NCBI GenBank assembly: GCA_031551965.1
Contig: JAVBMW010000008.1
Coordinates: 1-24,650, forward strand
Direction: 5' to 3'
From: CALVGQ01 sp031551965
GTDB taxonomy: Bacteria; Bacillota_I; Bacilli_A; Erysipelotrichales; Erysipelotrichaceae
DNA length: 24,650 bases
Shown piece after piece: positions 14,803 to 22,931 of this stretch. A program made the translations under genes and the position numbers. The notes under the pieces are model-generated. The model searched no databases, was not told where the DNA came from, and was given only the letters and a program-made list of their open reading frames with translations. The stretch's first letter is position 1; each line of letters begins with the position of its first letter.

Positions 14803-15185
14803 TGCGTATCGAAGAGTGCTCAGGAAGCACATTAGCCTTTATAGGAGATGCGGTTTGGAGTTTGTTGATCCGCGAATATTTGGTTGAAAAAGGGTATACG
14901 AAAGCGAAAGATCTCCAAACAAAGAGTGTCATGTTTGTGAGTGCTAAAGCACAAGCTTCTTTTTATCATCAGTTAGACGAAGAAGGTTTCTTCACTGATA
15001 AAGAAAAAGAAATTTTTAAACGTGGAAGAAATTTTAAGAGTGAAAGTGTTCCTAAAAACACAAGTGTTACAACATATCGCACTTCAACTGGCTTCGAAGC
15101 AGTAGTAGGATATTGGTATTTTGAGAAGAAAAATGATCGTTTGGAACAAATGTGGGACAAAGTTAGGATGAAAATGGAGGAATAG
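14802..15185 (+). CDS. mrnC: Mini-ribonuclease 3
   Basis: A 127-residue protein consisting of the RNase III catalytic domain without a dsRNA-binding domain, as expected for MrnC (YazC), which trims the ends of 23S rRNA precursor in Firmicutes. The family stretch STLAFIGDAVWSLLIREYL with catalytic Asp16 lies at residues 9-27. KRGRNFKSESVPKN and YRTSTGFEAVVGYWYFEK with a conserved glutamate follow. It starts inside the cysS stop (TAATG) and is followed after one base by rlmB. The same order, cysS-mrnC-rlmB, is found across Firmicutes. Confidence 0.95.
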   Translation: MRIEECSGSTLAFIGDAVWSLLIREYLVEKGYTKAKDLQTKSVMFVSAKAQASFYHQLDEEGFFTDKEKEIFKRGRNFKSESVPKNTSVTTYRTSTGFEAVVGYWYFEKKNDRLEQMWDKVRMKMEE

Positions 15186-15186
15186 T

Positions 15187-15915
15187 ATGGCACAATATAT
15201 CTATGGTAAGAATATGGTCTTAGAAAGACTTCGTTCAAATAAGCCTATACAAAAAATGGTATTGCTTAAAGATCAAAATGATGCTGAAGTATTATCATAT
15301 GCAAAAAAGAATAAAATCCCAACTGAGTTTGTAGATCGCAAGAAGCTAGACACATTAGCGAGTGGCGGGAAGCACCAAGGAGTACTTTGTATCATTGATG
15401 ATTATAAAACTCTTGAACTCAATGATTTATTAAAAACGATCAAACCAAATAAACTACCACTTTTGGTGATGTTAGATCAATTAGAAGATCCACATAACTT
15501 AGGTGCAATATTAAGGACAAGCGATGCGATCGGAGTTGATGGAATCATCATCAAAAAAAATAATGCAGTAGGGCTGAATGCTACGGTTGCAAAAGTTTCT
15601 ACAGGAGCAATTGAAACTGTTCCGGTTGCAGAAGTCGTTAATTTGAGTCAAACATTGGAATCTCTAAAAAAATTGGGATATTGGGTATTTGGGACTGATG
15701 CAACAGATTCAGTAGATTATCGGTTATGTAAATATGACGCACCCATAGTATTGGTTGTTGGATCTGAAGGTAAAGGGATAAGTCGTTTAGTTAAAGAACA
15801 CTGTGATCAAATGATAAGCTTACCAATGATAGGGAGTGTTACATCACTAAATGCATCAGTTGCTACAGCGATTATTCTGTATCAAATATATGGACAAAGA
15901 TATCCTATAAAGTAA
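15187..15915 (+). CDS. rlmB: TrmH/SpoU-family rRNA 2'-O-methyltransferase (RlmB type)
   Basis: A 242-residue SPOUT methyltransferase. The N-terminal substrate-binding domain (residues 1-75) begins with YIYGKNMVLERLRS, typical of RlmB. The knotted catalytic domain has the three SpoU motifs: DPHNLGAILRTSDA near 101-114, VVGSEGKGISRLV near 195-207, and LPMIGSVTSLNASVATAI near 213-230. RlmB methylates a ribose in 23S rRNA (G2251 in E. coli); the equivalent role here is inferred from sequence and place. It sits one base after mrnC and ten before the sigma gene. Confidence 0.93.
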   Translation: MAQYIYGKNMVLERLRSNKPIQKMVLLKDQNDAEVLSYAKKNKIPTEFVDRKKLDTLASGGKHQGVLCIIDDYKTLELNDLLKTIKPNKLPLLVMLDQLEDPHNLGAILRTSDAIGVDGIIIKKNNAVGLNATVAKVSTGAIETVPVAEVVNLSQTLESLKKLGYWVFGTDATDSVDYRLCKYDAPIVLVVGSEGKGISRLVKEHCDQMISLPMIGSVTSLNASVATAIILYQIYGQRYPIK

Positions 15916-15925
15916 GGGGAACAAC

Positions 15926-16558
15926 ATGAATCTTCAAATGCCGATAAATGATTATGAATTACTGTACATGATTTACCAAGATGACGAAATGGCTATGAAA
16001 TATTTATTAGATAAATATGATAACTATTTGTGGTCAACAGTAAATCGTATATTTGATAATGAGAACATTTCGATAAAAGAAGAATATCATTTAGAGGCAA
16101 GAAGTAAATTGTTGGAAGCAGTCTATAATTATAAAGATAATACAGGTGCTTCATTTATGACGTTTATGACTGTAATTATTAACCGGAAGTTAAGAACATT
16201 AAGAAATAGATCAATGATTAAACAAAATGTTAATCAAGCTTCATTGTCTTTAGATTGGGTTATACAAGAAGAATCTCCTGTTTATTTATCGGAAATAGTA
16301 GAAGACCGTAAAGAAAATGAGCCAGCATTTCAAGTAGAAATGATTCGTCTGGCTGAGATTGCTGAATCGTTTGTAGCTGAACTTAGCTTAGAAGATCGAA
16401 AAATATGGAATAAAATGATTAATAATGTTCCTTATCAAGTTGCAGCAGAAGAATTAAATATTACATGCAAAAAGTATGATAATCGAGTATTCCGAATTAA
16501 AAAAAGATTTGTGAAATGTTTAAAAGATTTAGATGAAGTGGAGGGAAAATATGATTGA
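15926..16558 (+). CDS. sigH: Sigma-70 family RNA polymerase sigma factor, SigH-like
   Basis: A 210-residue two-domain sigma factor. Region 2 spans about residues 10-95 (DDEMAMKYLLDKYDNYLW; LLEAVYNYKDNTGASFMTFM, a variant of the fYkPekGaFtpy core; VIINRKLRTLRNRSM). Region 4 lies at about 150-205 with the HTH VPYQVAAEELNITCKKYDNRVFRIKKR. It occupies the place of sigH between rlmB and rpmG/secE/nusG, which is why I use that name. Identity over region 2 is weak for SigH and the intervening yacP (rae1) gene is missing, so it may be a divergent orthologue with another regulon. Its stop overlaps the next gene by eight bases. Confidence 0.82.
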   Translation: MNLQMPINDYELLYMIYQDDEMAMKYLLDKYDNYLWSTVNRIFDNENISIKEEYHLEARSKLLEAVYNYKDNTGASFMTFMTVIINRKLRTLRNRSMIKQNVNQASLSLDWVIQEESPVYLSEIVEDRKENEPAFQVEMIRLAEIAESFVAELSLEDRKIWNKMINNVPYQVAAEELNITCKKYDNRVFRIKKRFVKCLKDLDEVEGKYD

Positions 16559-17372
16559 AAAGGTGCGTTTAGTAGTGTGTGATATAGACAGTACACTAGT
16601 AACTGAAAAAAGAGAGCTGACTCCTAATACTAAAAAAGTTATTGAAAAACTGCATGATCAAGGAGTTTATTTTGGTATCGCTTCAGGTAGATCAATTGAT
16701 CAACAACTTATCCATCAAGCGAAAGATTGGGGATTTGATTTTGAATTTGATGTATTGATTGGAATGAATGGATCTGAACTTTGGGATGGTATCAACCAAA
16801 AACGATATGATTATTTTAAGTTAAAAAGAGAATGGATCAAAGAAATTATTGACTTAATGGAACCCTTCAAACTTAACCCATTTATTTATCATCAAGGAAA
16901 AATGAAATGTCAGTTTGAAGATGAAATGATGAAATACTCAAGTAAAAAGAATAGAATGAACATTGAAATTGTGGATGATGTTTCTAAAATGTATGAAGAA
17001 GAAAATGCAAAAATCATGTTCAGGATGCCAGAAGAAATGATGGCAGAGGTTGAAAGATATGTCGCTGATCATCCATCACCATATTACAAAGCTTTTAAAA
17101 CTCAACCTACGATGCTAGAGTTTACGGATAGTAGAGTATCCAAAGCGGTGGCACTTGAAAAATTTTGTCAAATAAATAACATATCTTTAAAAGAAGTTAT
17201 GGCTTTTGGGGATATGAGCAATGATAATGAAATGCTTGCCTGTAGCGGATGGGGAGTATGTATGATCAACGGTGGTGAAGATACTAAAGCTGTGGCAGAT
17301 GACATTACTGAAAAGAGTAATGATGAAGAAGGGTTTGCCCACTATATGAAAAAACATTATTTATGTGATTAA
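16551..17372 (+). CDS. Cof-type HAD-IIB family phosphatase
   Basis: A 273-residue haloacid dehalogenase superfamily phosphatase. The start is the ATG with GGAGG upstream; an in-frame ATG six codons earlier precedes that RBS. Motif I is VVCDIDSTL with nucleophile Asp11 and Asp13, motif II GIASGRS near residue 43, and motif IV AFGDMSNDNEML near 219-230. A C2-type cap lies between, as in Cof/YidA proteins, which hydrolyse sugar phosphates or flavin nucleotides. It begins inside the sigma gene, so the two are translated together; this gene is not part of the usual sigH neighbourhood. Substrate not known. Confidence 0.93.
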   Translation: MIEKVRLVVCDIDSTLVTEKRELTPNTKKVIEKLHDQGVYFGIASGRSIDQQLIHQAKDWGFDFEFDVLIGMNGSELWDGINQKRYDYFKLKREWIKEIIDLMEPFKLNPFIYHQGKMKCQFEDEMMKYSSKKNRMNIEIVDDVSKMYEEENAKIMFRMPEEMMAEVERYVADHPSPYYKAFKTQPTMLEFTDSRVSKAVALEKFCQINNISLKEVMAFGDMSNDNEMLACSGWGVCMINGGEDTKAVADDITEKSNDEEGFAHYMKKHYLCD

Positions 17373-17431
17373 AAGTTGATAATATTTTGTTTAGAAATTA
17401 GGTTTTATCGTTTGTTTTGTCGCGGTTTGGT

Positions 17432-17460
17432 TTGACTATGAAAGCACTTTGTGATAAAGT
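17432..17460 (+). promoter_or_regulatory. Promoter of rpmG-secE-nusG
   Basis: TTGACT (17432-17437), 17-base spacer, TAAAGT (17455-17460) with TGn just before the -10. It lies in the 120 bases between the HAD gene and rpmG. Confidence 0.6.
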
Positions 17461-17492
17461 TATAAAGCAATTACAGACGGAGGTTTTTAATA

Positions 17493-17648
17493 ATGGCAAA
17501 AGGCGACAAAGTAATACTAACCTGCACTGTATGTTTATCTCGTAATTATTCAACGCATAGAAATACAAAAACGCACACAGAACGACTTGAACTCAACAAG
17601 TTCTGTAGGAAGTGTGGACAACACACATTGCACAAAGAGACAAAATAG
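17493..17648 (+). CDS. rpmG: 50S ribosomal protein L33
   Basis: A 51-residue ribosomal protein, beginning MAKGDKVILTCTVCLSRNYS and ending GQHTLHKETK, the normal length for L33. Two CxxC pairs, C11/C14 and FCRKC near residue 38, keep the zinc-binding (C+) form; a zinc-free C- paralogue may exist elsewhere under zinc control. RBS GGAGG lies ten bases before the ATG. It is followed 11 bases later by secE, as in most bacteria. Confidence 0.96.
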   Translation: MAKGDKVILTCTVCLSRNYSTHRNTKTHTERLELNKFCRKCGQHTLHKETK

Positions 17649-17659
17649 GAGGCAACATT

Positions 17660-17845
17660 ATGTTAAAATGGTTTAGTTTAAGTGGAATATCGAAAGAAAT
17701 CAAAAGAATTCGTTGGCCAAAGATGAAAGATTTAACTGAAAATAGTGGAGAAGTTTTATTATTCTGCTTCTTTTTTGGGGCTTTCTTTGTAGTAGCTGAA
17801 TTCGTTGTTTCATTCTTATTAAAATTAATTGGAATAGGAGCATAA
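17660..17845 (+). CDS. secE: Preprotein translocase subunit SecE
   Basis: A 61-residue subunit of the SecYEG translocon. The start is the ATG after AGGAGG; an in-frame ATG 16 codons earlier lies inside rpmG. The amphipathic helix with ISKEIKRIRWPKMKDL is the SecE hallmark (KRVxWP), followed by one TM helix at about 31-57. It ends three bases before nusG. Confidence 0.95.
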   Translation: MLKWFSLSGISKEIKRIRWPKMKDLTENSGEVLLFCFFFGAFFVVAEFVVSFLLKLIGIGA

Positions 17846-17848
17846 TTC

Positions 17849-18391
17849 ATGGAAGAAATCGCAAAACAATGGTATGTCGTTAATACATATGCAGGACATG
17901 AAAATAGAGTTAAAGAAAACTTGGAAAGACGTGTTGAATCCATGGGGATTTCGGACTCGCTTTTCCGTATTTTAGTAGCAGAAGAAATTGAAATTGAATA
18001 CAAAAATGGTAAACCAGTTGAAAAAGCGAAAAATATTTTTCCGGGTTATTTATTTGTAGAAATGATCATGACAGATGAAGCATGGTATGTTGTGCGTAAT
18101 ACTCCAGGAGTAACTGGATTTATTGGATCAAGTGGAGGAGGGGCAAAACCATTCCCTGTATCTCCTGATGAAATCGAATCTATTTTACGTCGTATGGGTA
18201 TGGGTGAAAGAAAAGTAAACATTGATTTCAGTGTTGGTGATACTGTCAAAATTTTATCAGGACCATTCGCAAACTTAGAAGGTACAGTTGAAAGCTTGGA
18301 TAACACTAATCAAGTTGCGAATATACTTTGTATCTTGTTCGGACGTGAAACTCCTACAGAAATTTCTTACGTCGACTTACAAAAAATATAA
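17849..18391 (+). CDS. nusG: Transcription termination/antitermination factor NusG
   Basis: A 180-residue elongation factor. The NGN domain spans about residues 7-115 (QWYVVNTYAGHENRVKENLE, IFPGYLFVEMIM, VVRNTPGVTGFIG), and the KOW domain about 126-160 (FSVGDTVKILSGPFANLEGT). Length and both domains are normal. AGGAG precedes the ATG. It binds RNA polymerase and affects pausing and termination (established family role). Last gene of the unit, followed by a strong terminator; the rplK-rplA genes that often come next are absent here. Confidence 0.97.
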   Translation: MEEIAKQWYVVNTYAGHENRVKENLERRVESMGISDSLFRILVAEEIEIEYKNGKPVEKAKNIFPGYLFVEMIMTDEAWYVVRNTPGVTGFIGSSGGGAKPFPVSPDEIESILRRMGMGERKVNIDFSVGDTVKILSGPFANLEGTVESLDNTNQVANILCILFGRETPTEISYVDLQKI

Positions 18392-18397
18392 GAAAAG

Positions 18398-18424
18398 AGG
18401 AGAACCAAAAATTCTCCTTTTTTA
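18398..18424 (+). terminator. Intrinsic terminator of nusG
   Basis: AGGAGAA, loop CCAAAAA, TTCTCCT and a T run (about six). Confidence 0.92.
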
Positions 18425-18433
18425 TTGTTGCAT

Positions 18434-18453
18434 AAAAAAACACGATCATCGTG
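18434..18453 (-). terminator. Terminator of the small ribbon-helix-helix gene
   Basis: On the minus strand CACGA-TGA-TCGTG followed by seven T, a short but perfect hairpin. A second hairpin CATAAT/ATTATG (18461-18476) overlaps the stop codon. Confidence 0.65.
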
Positions 18454-18471
18454 CCTAAGCCATAATGTGAA

Positions 18472-18657
18472 TTATGACTCTTTATTACTTGTTGGTTTCA
18501 TATTATCCAAGGCATATTCAATACACATGATAATAAGACTGTTTAATGAGATATCTGCATCCTTGCATATTTCTTCCAATCGATCCAACAGGTTAATGCT
18601 GATTCGAAAGCTTTTAACGACTTTCTCTTCACGTCTATTTTTCTTTACTTCAAACAT
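18472..18657 (-). CDS. Small ribbon-helix-helix (Arc/CopG-like) protein
   Basis: The protein has 61 residues from the second ATG, which has GGAGG 11 bases upstream; the first ATG overlaps that GGAGG. KVVKSFRISINLLDRLEEIC is a beta strand followed by helix one, and DADISLNSLIIMCIEYALDNM is the turn and second helix: the ribbon-helix-helix fold of Arc/CopG/MetJ-like DNA-binding proteins. The basic N-terminus (KKNRREE) fits DNA contact. It is encoded alone, convergent with nusG and divergent from the large GGDEF receptor. No toxin gene is adjacent, so an antitoxin role is not supported. Target unknown. Confidence 0.78.
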   Translation of the reverse strand: MFEVKKNRREEKVVKSFRISINLLDRLEEICKDADISLNSLIIMCIEYALDNMKPTSNKES

Positions 18658-18880
18658 ATTATGAAAAACCTCCATTACCTAATCATATTTTGTTTTGTAT
18701 CTAACTAATATATTCAAAAATGTATTACAAAATGTAATTGCAATAAAAATCTTATTAAGGTAGAATGATTAATATAAGGGGTAAAGAGATAAATTACCGA
18801 AATATAACTGAAATAGTTTTTTAAACGGATTTTTTGTCGAAAAAAGACAAGTTTTTGTAGATTTTCACGCATTATTTTTA

Positions 18881-18908
18881 TTGTAAAGAAATAATGGTAT
18901 GGTACAAT
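18881..18908 (+). promoter_or_regulatory. Promoter of the GGDEF receptor gene
   Basis: TTGTAA (18881-18886), 16-base spacer, TACAAT (18903-18908) with TGn before it. The nearest purine-rich RBS (AAGGGA) is about 17 bases from the ATG, unusually far, so translation may be weak. Confidence 0.55.
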
Positions 18909-18937
18909 GAATTGAAGGGAATAACCAAATTATATTT

Positions 18938-21900
18938 ATGAAACAAATTAAAATTCTGCTTGCAATATTACTCACTATCTTCACTTCAATATTTGCAGGC
19001 TATACAAGGTCTGTGCTTTTTGCAGAGGAAAACTCTAATAATTTCTTTGTACTTACAGAAGAAGAAAAGGCATATTTAAAAACAATTGAGAATGATTCCA
19101 TATTATTTGGGAGAACTTCATTAATACAATATTTTCAAAATGATGATAATCAAAATAATGGTTTGTTGGAACCGCTTTTTTCAGTTCTAGAAAATGAATG
19201 GAACTTAAATTTTCAAACGGTAGATTTGGCATGGAAGGAATTATTTGAAAAATTAGACAACCAAGAAATTGATTTAGCTGGGTTAGCATATTTAATGGAT
19301 AGCGATGTAGAACGGTATTATCACACCAATAATTTATTTAATAGTCAAATTAATATTTATACTCTTAAGGAATCTTATTTTGATAGTGTTACAGAGCTAT
19401 CAAACAAAAAAATTGGGATTTTAATGAATACTGCCATACCTGAGGTGTTGGCAGTTTATGTTTCAGAATTAGAATATGTTAAGCATTATGATTCAGTGGA
19501 TAGTTTGATATTAGCTTTAGAAACAAAAGAAATCGATTGTATTGCAACGAGTATTTCTATTCAAGCGGAGCTTTTAACACATTCCAATGTTGTATTTGCA
19601 ACGCGTGTTGGTCAGTTTAATAGCACTCAAAGATTATTTAGCAATAATCCAAAATACGAAAAACTAATCGATTTAATTAACCGATATATTGATTCTGATC
19701 AAGGAAAAGAAACGATCAAAGAAATAAATGAAAAATTAAGAGAATCTGTTTATGAAGTATATCGCGATTTTTATCAGGAAGAAATTAGTGAGCTGCAAAT
19801 GAATTATAAGCAATTTGATATTGCCGATGGAGCAGTCCTTTATCCAGTTTCTTTTATAAAAAACAAAGAGAGAATGGGACTTCAGAAAGATATTTTGGAT
19901 ATCCTATCTGAATTGACTTCGATTGATGTAGTATATCATTCTTTTGCGGAATTAAAGGGTTTTGATAATTCTGTAGAAATGATAAGAGATGAATCAATAG
20001 TTGCTTTAGCAGGAACGAATCGAAGTAGGGTATATATAAAAGATGATGAACTCGATTATTCTGTTTCTATTTTTGGAGACAATATGAGTTTTTATGTTCG
20101 TGAAGATGAAAAAAGGACAGATTTGAAAGAACTCAAAATTGGAACTTCGGTAGTTGGATATACATTTATTGCCTGGAGAGAAGCAATTGGAGTTGAACCG
20201 ATAGTTTATCAATCTAGAGATGAGTTGATCTCTGCTTTAAAAAGTGGAGAAATCGATGCGATTTTTATTAATGATACCACTATTGATTACTATTACTCTG
20301 TTTTAGGTGACTACTCTGTAAAATTATTGGAGCATTCAAAAGTTCCTTCAACAATTCATTTCTTGTTAAAAACAGAGAATGAAAGTTTTAAAACAATTTT
20401 AAACTCAGTAATTAATTTGTACTTTATGATAGATTCAGAAAAAAATAATAAATGGACTTCGTTAGTTCAGAGCGATAAGTTTGATTATATGAGACTTAAA
20501 GAAGAACTTGAGGTAACTAATAATTCCTTGTTTGCAATTGCACTTCAATTTGGTGCAGTAATGATAGTTGTATTAATAGTGGTTGGTTATAATTTGAATA
20601 AATTTAGGCAATATGATAAACAAATCACTAAAATGTTAACTGCACAAAAAAATGCAGATATGGTTTGGATCGATTTTGCGACAAATCGTGTTACGTCTAA
20701 AGGAAACAATCCATTTAAAAAGAAAATAGAAGGCAATGCTGATGCGATTCGTGAATTGGAAACAGTAGATGGCTATTTTGAAAGTGTTCAAAAAATGAGG
20801 CGTACTCGATTAGCTTATAATGAAGAAGATTTGGAGTTTGATGACCCAAACAACCTAGGCGATAAAATATATATTCGCAGATTTGTACATGAAATCAGTT
20901 CTACAAAATATATGTCTTTTCAATTAGACATTACTGACCAAAAGTATCGTGAAAGTCAACTTAGGGAACTTGCGAACAAAGATGATTTAACGAAACTAAA
21001 AAATCGAAGATCAATGAATAAAGCATTGGATCAAATACTTCAAAATAAAAGAGAAGATTATAATGTATATGTATTTATGTTTGACATCGATTTCTTTAAG
21101 CAAATCAACGATAACTATGGACATGATATCGGTGATGAAGTATTACGCAGCTTAGCAAGTATAATTTTATCAAACTTTGATCATGAAGGAAGTTCACGCT
21201 GGGGTGGAGAAGAATTCCTCTGTGCAAAAGCGTGTAAAGATTACGCTGAAGCAATTGCGTTAGGGAATAAAGTATTAAAGGAATTTGAAGCTGTTGAAAC
21301 AAAAGTAGGAGATAGACATATTATCAACGCTACTGTAAGCTGTGGTGCAACAGAATATGAATTAGGTGAAGATATTACTGAAACGATAATACGAGCAGAC
21401 AAGGCAATGTATCAGTCAAAACACGCTGGTAAAAATAGAGTGACATATTTTTCGAAAGCTGAATATGAAAAAACTCCAGAATTCAATGAATCAAAAAATC
21501 TAGAAATTTATCCTCATGCAAGTAGATCAGGATACTATAGCAGAATCATGGGTCAACTAGCGAATACATTATTTCATGCCAGTGATGCTGATTTTGTCAT
21601 TGATGAAATGTTAAAAATTACGACTATATTTACTGGACTAGATTGTGGCTATGCAGTTGAAAAAATATCAGATGATCGTTATCGAGTGATTCATGCATAT
21701 AACCGGCTGGATCACGATAATAAAGTTGAGGTGAGTCAAGAAGTAACTATTACAAAAGAATTTATTGAAATCAATTTTAAAAAAGATATACCTAGCTTTG
21801 TATCAGGGTTTGATAAAGATGCAAATCGTAAATTTAATACATTTCTATCAAAAAACATTCAATCAGGTGTTTATTGCCCAATATTTGAAGAGGATAATTT

Positions 21901-22834
21901 TGTAGGATATTTTGCCTTTATAAGTGAAACAGAAGGTCATTCATGGTCAACGGATGAAAAATATTTCTTTACAGATTTAAACATGATGCTGAAAGAAACA
22001 ATTAAAAGAAAACATTCAGAAAAGAGTATTTCAGTTGCGAACGAAACATTAAAACGTGTTCTGGAGAATATGACAGATTTGGTGTATGTCATAGATGCTG
22101 AAACGAAAGAAATTATATTCACAAATAAAGCAACCAGAGATACGTTTGGGGCTGTATTCCCAGGAATGAAATGTTGTGAGTTAGTTGTGCCAGAACATGG
22201 ATATATATGCAAAGGTTGTGTTCATAAACAATTTGAAAATGATAATTCAGATGAAAAAGCAGATTTTGTACGTCACGAAATGTATAATCCAAGTGTTAAG
22301 CGTTGGTTTGATATTATGAACACCCAAATTGAATGGATTGAAAATCGAATAGCGTATTTAGTGCTTGCAAGAGACATAACTGATATGCATGAAAGAAACA
22401 ACAAACAATTAGCGTTACTTGAGGAACTTGAATACAATAAGTTTATGTTTGATTTTACTTTAAAAGCTTCAAAAAGTTATTCATGGCTTCAAGATCCAAA
22501 ATTTGGAATAATCACATTTGGAGAAACAGTAGTGGATACTCTTGGCTATACAAGTGATGAATTATCAGGGTATGTAGATGATTTCATCAAACTAAGTGAA
22601 GGTTACCAAGAAACGCTTAAAAAAGAAATGCAAGAAAAGATGAGCTCACAGCTTGATGAATTTACTTTTGAACATCCGATCAGACACAAAAATGGTGAAA
22701 TTAAATGGATCGTGTCACGTGGTAAGTATGTTGCGGATCAAGATATGATTTTTGGTGTTTCAATGGATGTTACTGAAACAAAAGATTATGAAATTTATTT
22801 AAAACAACTTGAGAAAGAAGAAGGAAAAAATTGA
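18938..22834 (+). CDS. Membrane receptor: two solute-binding domains, TM, PAS-like, GGDEF, GAF, PAS, PAS
   Basis: A 1,298-residue putative diguanylate cyclase. A signal peptide or anchor (1-29) is followed by two domains resembling bacterial extracellular solute-binding proteins family 3 (about 38-270 and 300-520). One TM helix lies at 529-551 and a PAS-like stretch at 565-670. The GGDEF domain starts at DDLTKLKNRR (about 681), and GGEEF is at 756-760. The residues where RxxD (the I-site) should be read FDHE, so product inhibition is probably lost. A GAF-like part (about 868-1020) and two PAS domains (1034-1150 and 1171-1290) follow, the first with CCEL and CKGC cysteines. No EAL, HD-GYP or kinase output follows. 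It would make c-di-GMP in response to an outside ligand and cytoplasmic cues. Ends in its own terminator. Confidence 0.9.
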   Translation: MKQIKILLAILLTIFTSIFAGYTRSVLFAEENSNNFFVLTEEEKAYLKTIENDSILFGRTSLIQYFQNDDNQNNGLLEPLFSVLENEWNLNFQTVDLAWKELFEKLDNQEIDLAGLAYLMDSDVERYYHTNNLFNSQINIYTLKESYFDSVTELSNKKIGILMNTAIPEVLAVYVSELEYVKHYDSVDSLILALETKEIDCIATSISIQAELLTHSNVVFATRVGQFNSTQRLFSNNPKYEKLIDLINRYIDSDQGKETIKEINEKLRESVYEVYRDFYQEEISELQMNYKQFDIADGAVLYPVSFIKNKERMGLQKDILDILSELTSIDVVYHSFAELKGFDNSVEMIRDESIVALAGTNRSRVYIKDDELDYSVSIFGDNMSFYVREDEKRTDLKELKIGTSVVGYTFIAWREAIGVEPIVYQSRDELISALKSGEIDAIFINDTTIDYYYSVLGDYSVKLLEHSKVPSTIHFLLKTENESFKTILNSVINLYFMIDSEKNNKWTSLVQSDKFDYMRLKEELEVTNNSLFAIALQFGAVMIVVLIVVGYNLNKFRQYDKQITKMLTAQKNADMVWIDFATNRVTSKGNNPFKKKIEGNADAIRELETVDGYFESVQKMRRTRLAYNEEDLEFDDPNNLGDKIYIRRFVHEISSTKYMSFQLDITDQKYRESQLRELANKDDLTKLKNRRSMNKALDQILQNKREDYNVYVFMFDIDFFKQINDNYGHDIGDEVLRSLASIILSNFDHEGSSRWGGEEFLCAKACKDYAEAIALGNKVLKEFEAVETKVGDRHIINATVSCGATEYELGEDITETIIRADKAMYQSKHAGKNRVTYFSKAEYEKTPEFNESKNLEIYPHASRSGYYSRIMGQLANTLFHASDADFVIDEMLKITTIFTGLDCGYAVEKISDDRYRVIHAYNRLDHDNKVEVSQEVTITKEFIEINFKKDIPSFVSGFDKDANRKFNTFLSKNIQSGVYCPIFEEDNFVGYFAFISETEGHSWSTDEKYFFTDLNMMLKETIKRKHSEKSISVANETLKRVLENMTDLVYVIDAETKEIIFTNKATRDTFGAVFPGMKCCELVVPEHGYICKGCVHKQFENDNSDEKADFVRHEMYNPSVKRWFDIMNTQIEWIENRIAYLVLARDITDMHERNNKQLALLEELEYNKFMFDFTLKASKSYSWLQDPKFGIITFGETVVDTLGYTSDELSGYVDDFIKLSEGYQETLKKEMQEKMSSQLDEFTFEHPIRHKNGEIKWIVSRGKYVADQDMIFGVSMDVTETKDYEIYLKQLEKEEGKN

Positions 22835-22846
22835 TCCTTCTTTTTC
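22818..22846 (+). terminator. Terminator of the GGDEF receptor gene
   Basis: AAGAAGGA ... TCCTTCTT then TTT, with the stop codon in the loop. Confidence 0.8.
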
Positions 22847-22876
22847 ATCTTATGGGAAAGTTCATTTTGATATTGG

Positions 22877-22901
22877 AAAAAAAAGTGCGCTAAGGCACAC
22901 T
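22877..22901 (-). terminator. Terminator of the small zinc-ribbon gene
   Basis: On the minus strand AGTGTGC, loop CTTA, GCGCACT (one wobble pair) followed by eight T. It could also be the hairpin that marks one end of an IS91-like element. Confidence 0.75.
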
Positions 22902-22931
22902 AAAAAGAAGTATTGAAGATTGAATAGATTA

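Noticed and set aside
14969..15238. Minus-strand ORF opposite mrnC/rlmB
   Set aside because: Shadow of a well-supported coding frame; no RBS or promoter.
18472..18675. Toxin-antitoxin antitoxin call for the RHH protein
   Set aside because: No second small gene lies next to it on the same strand; nusG is convergent and the GGDEF gene divergent.
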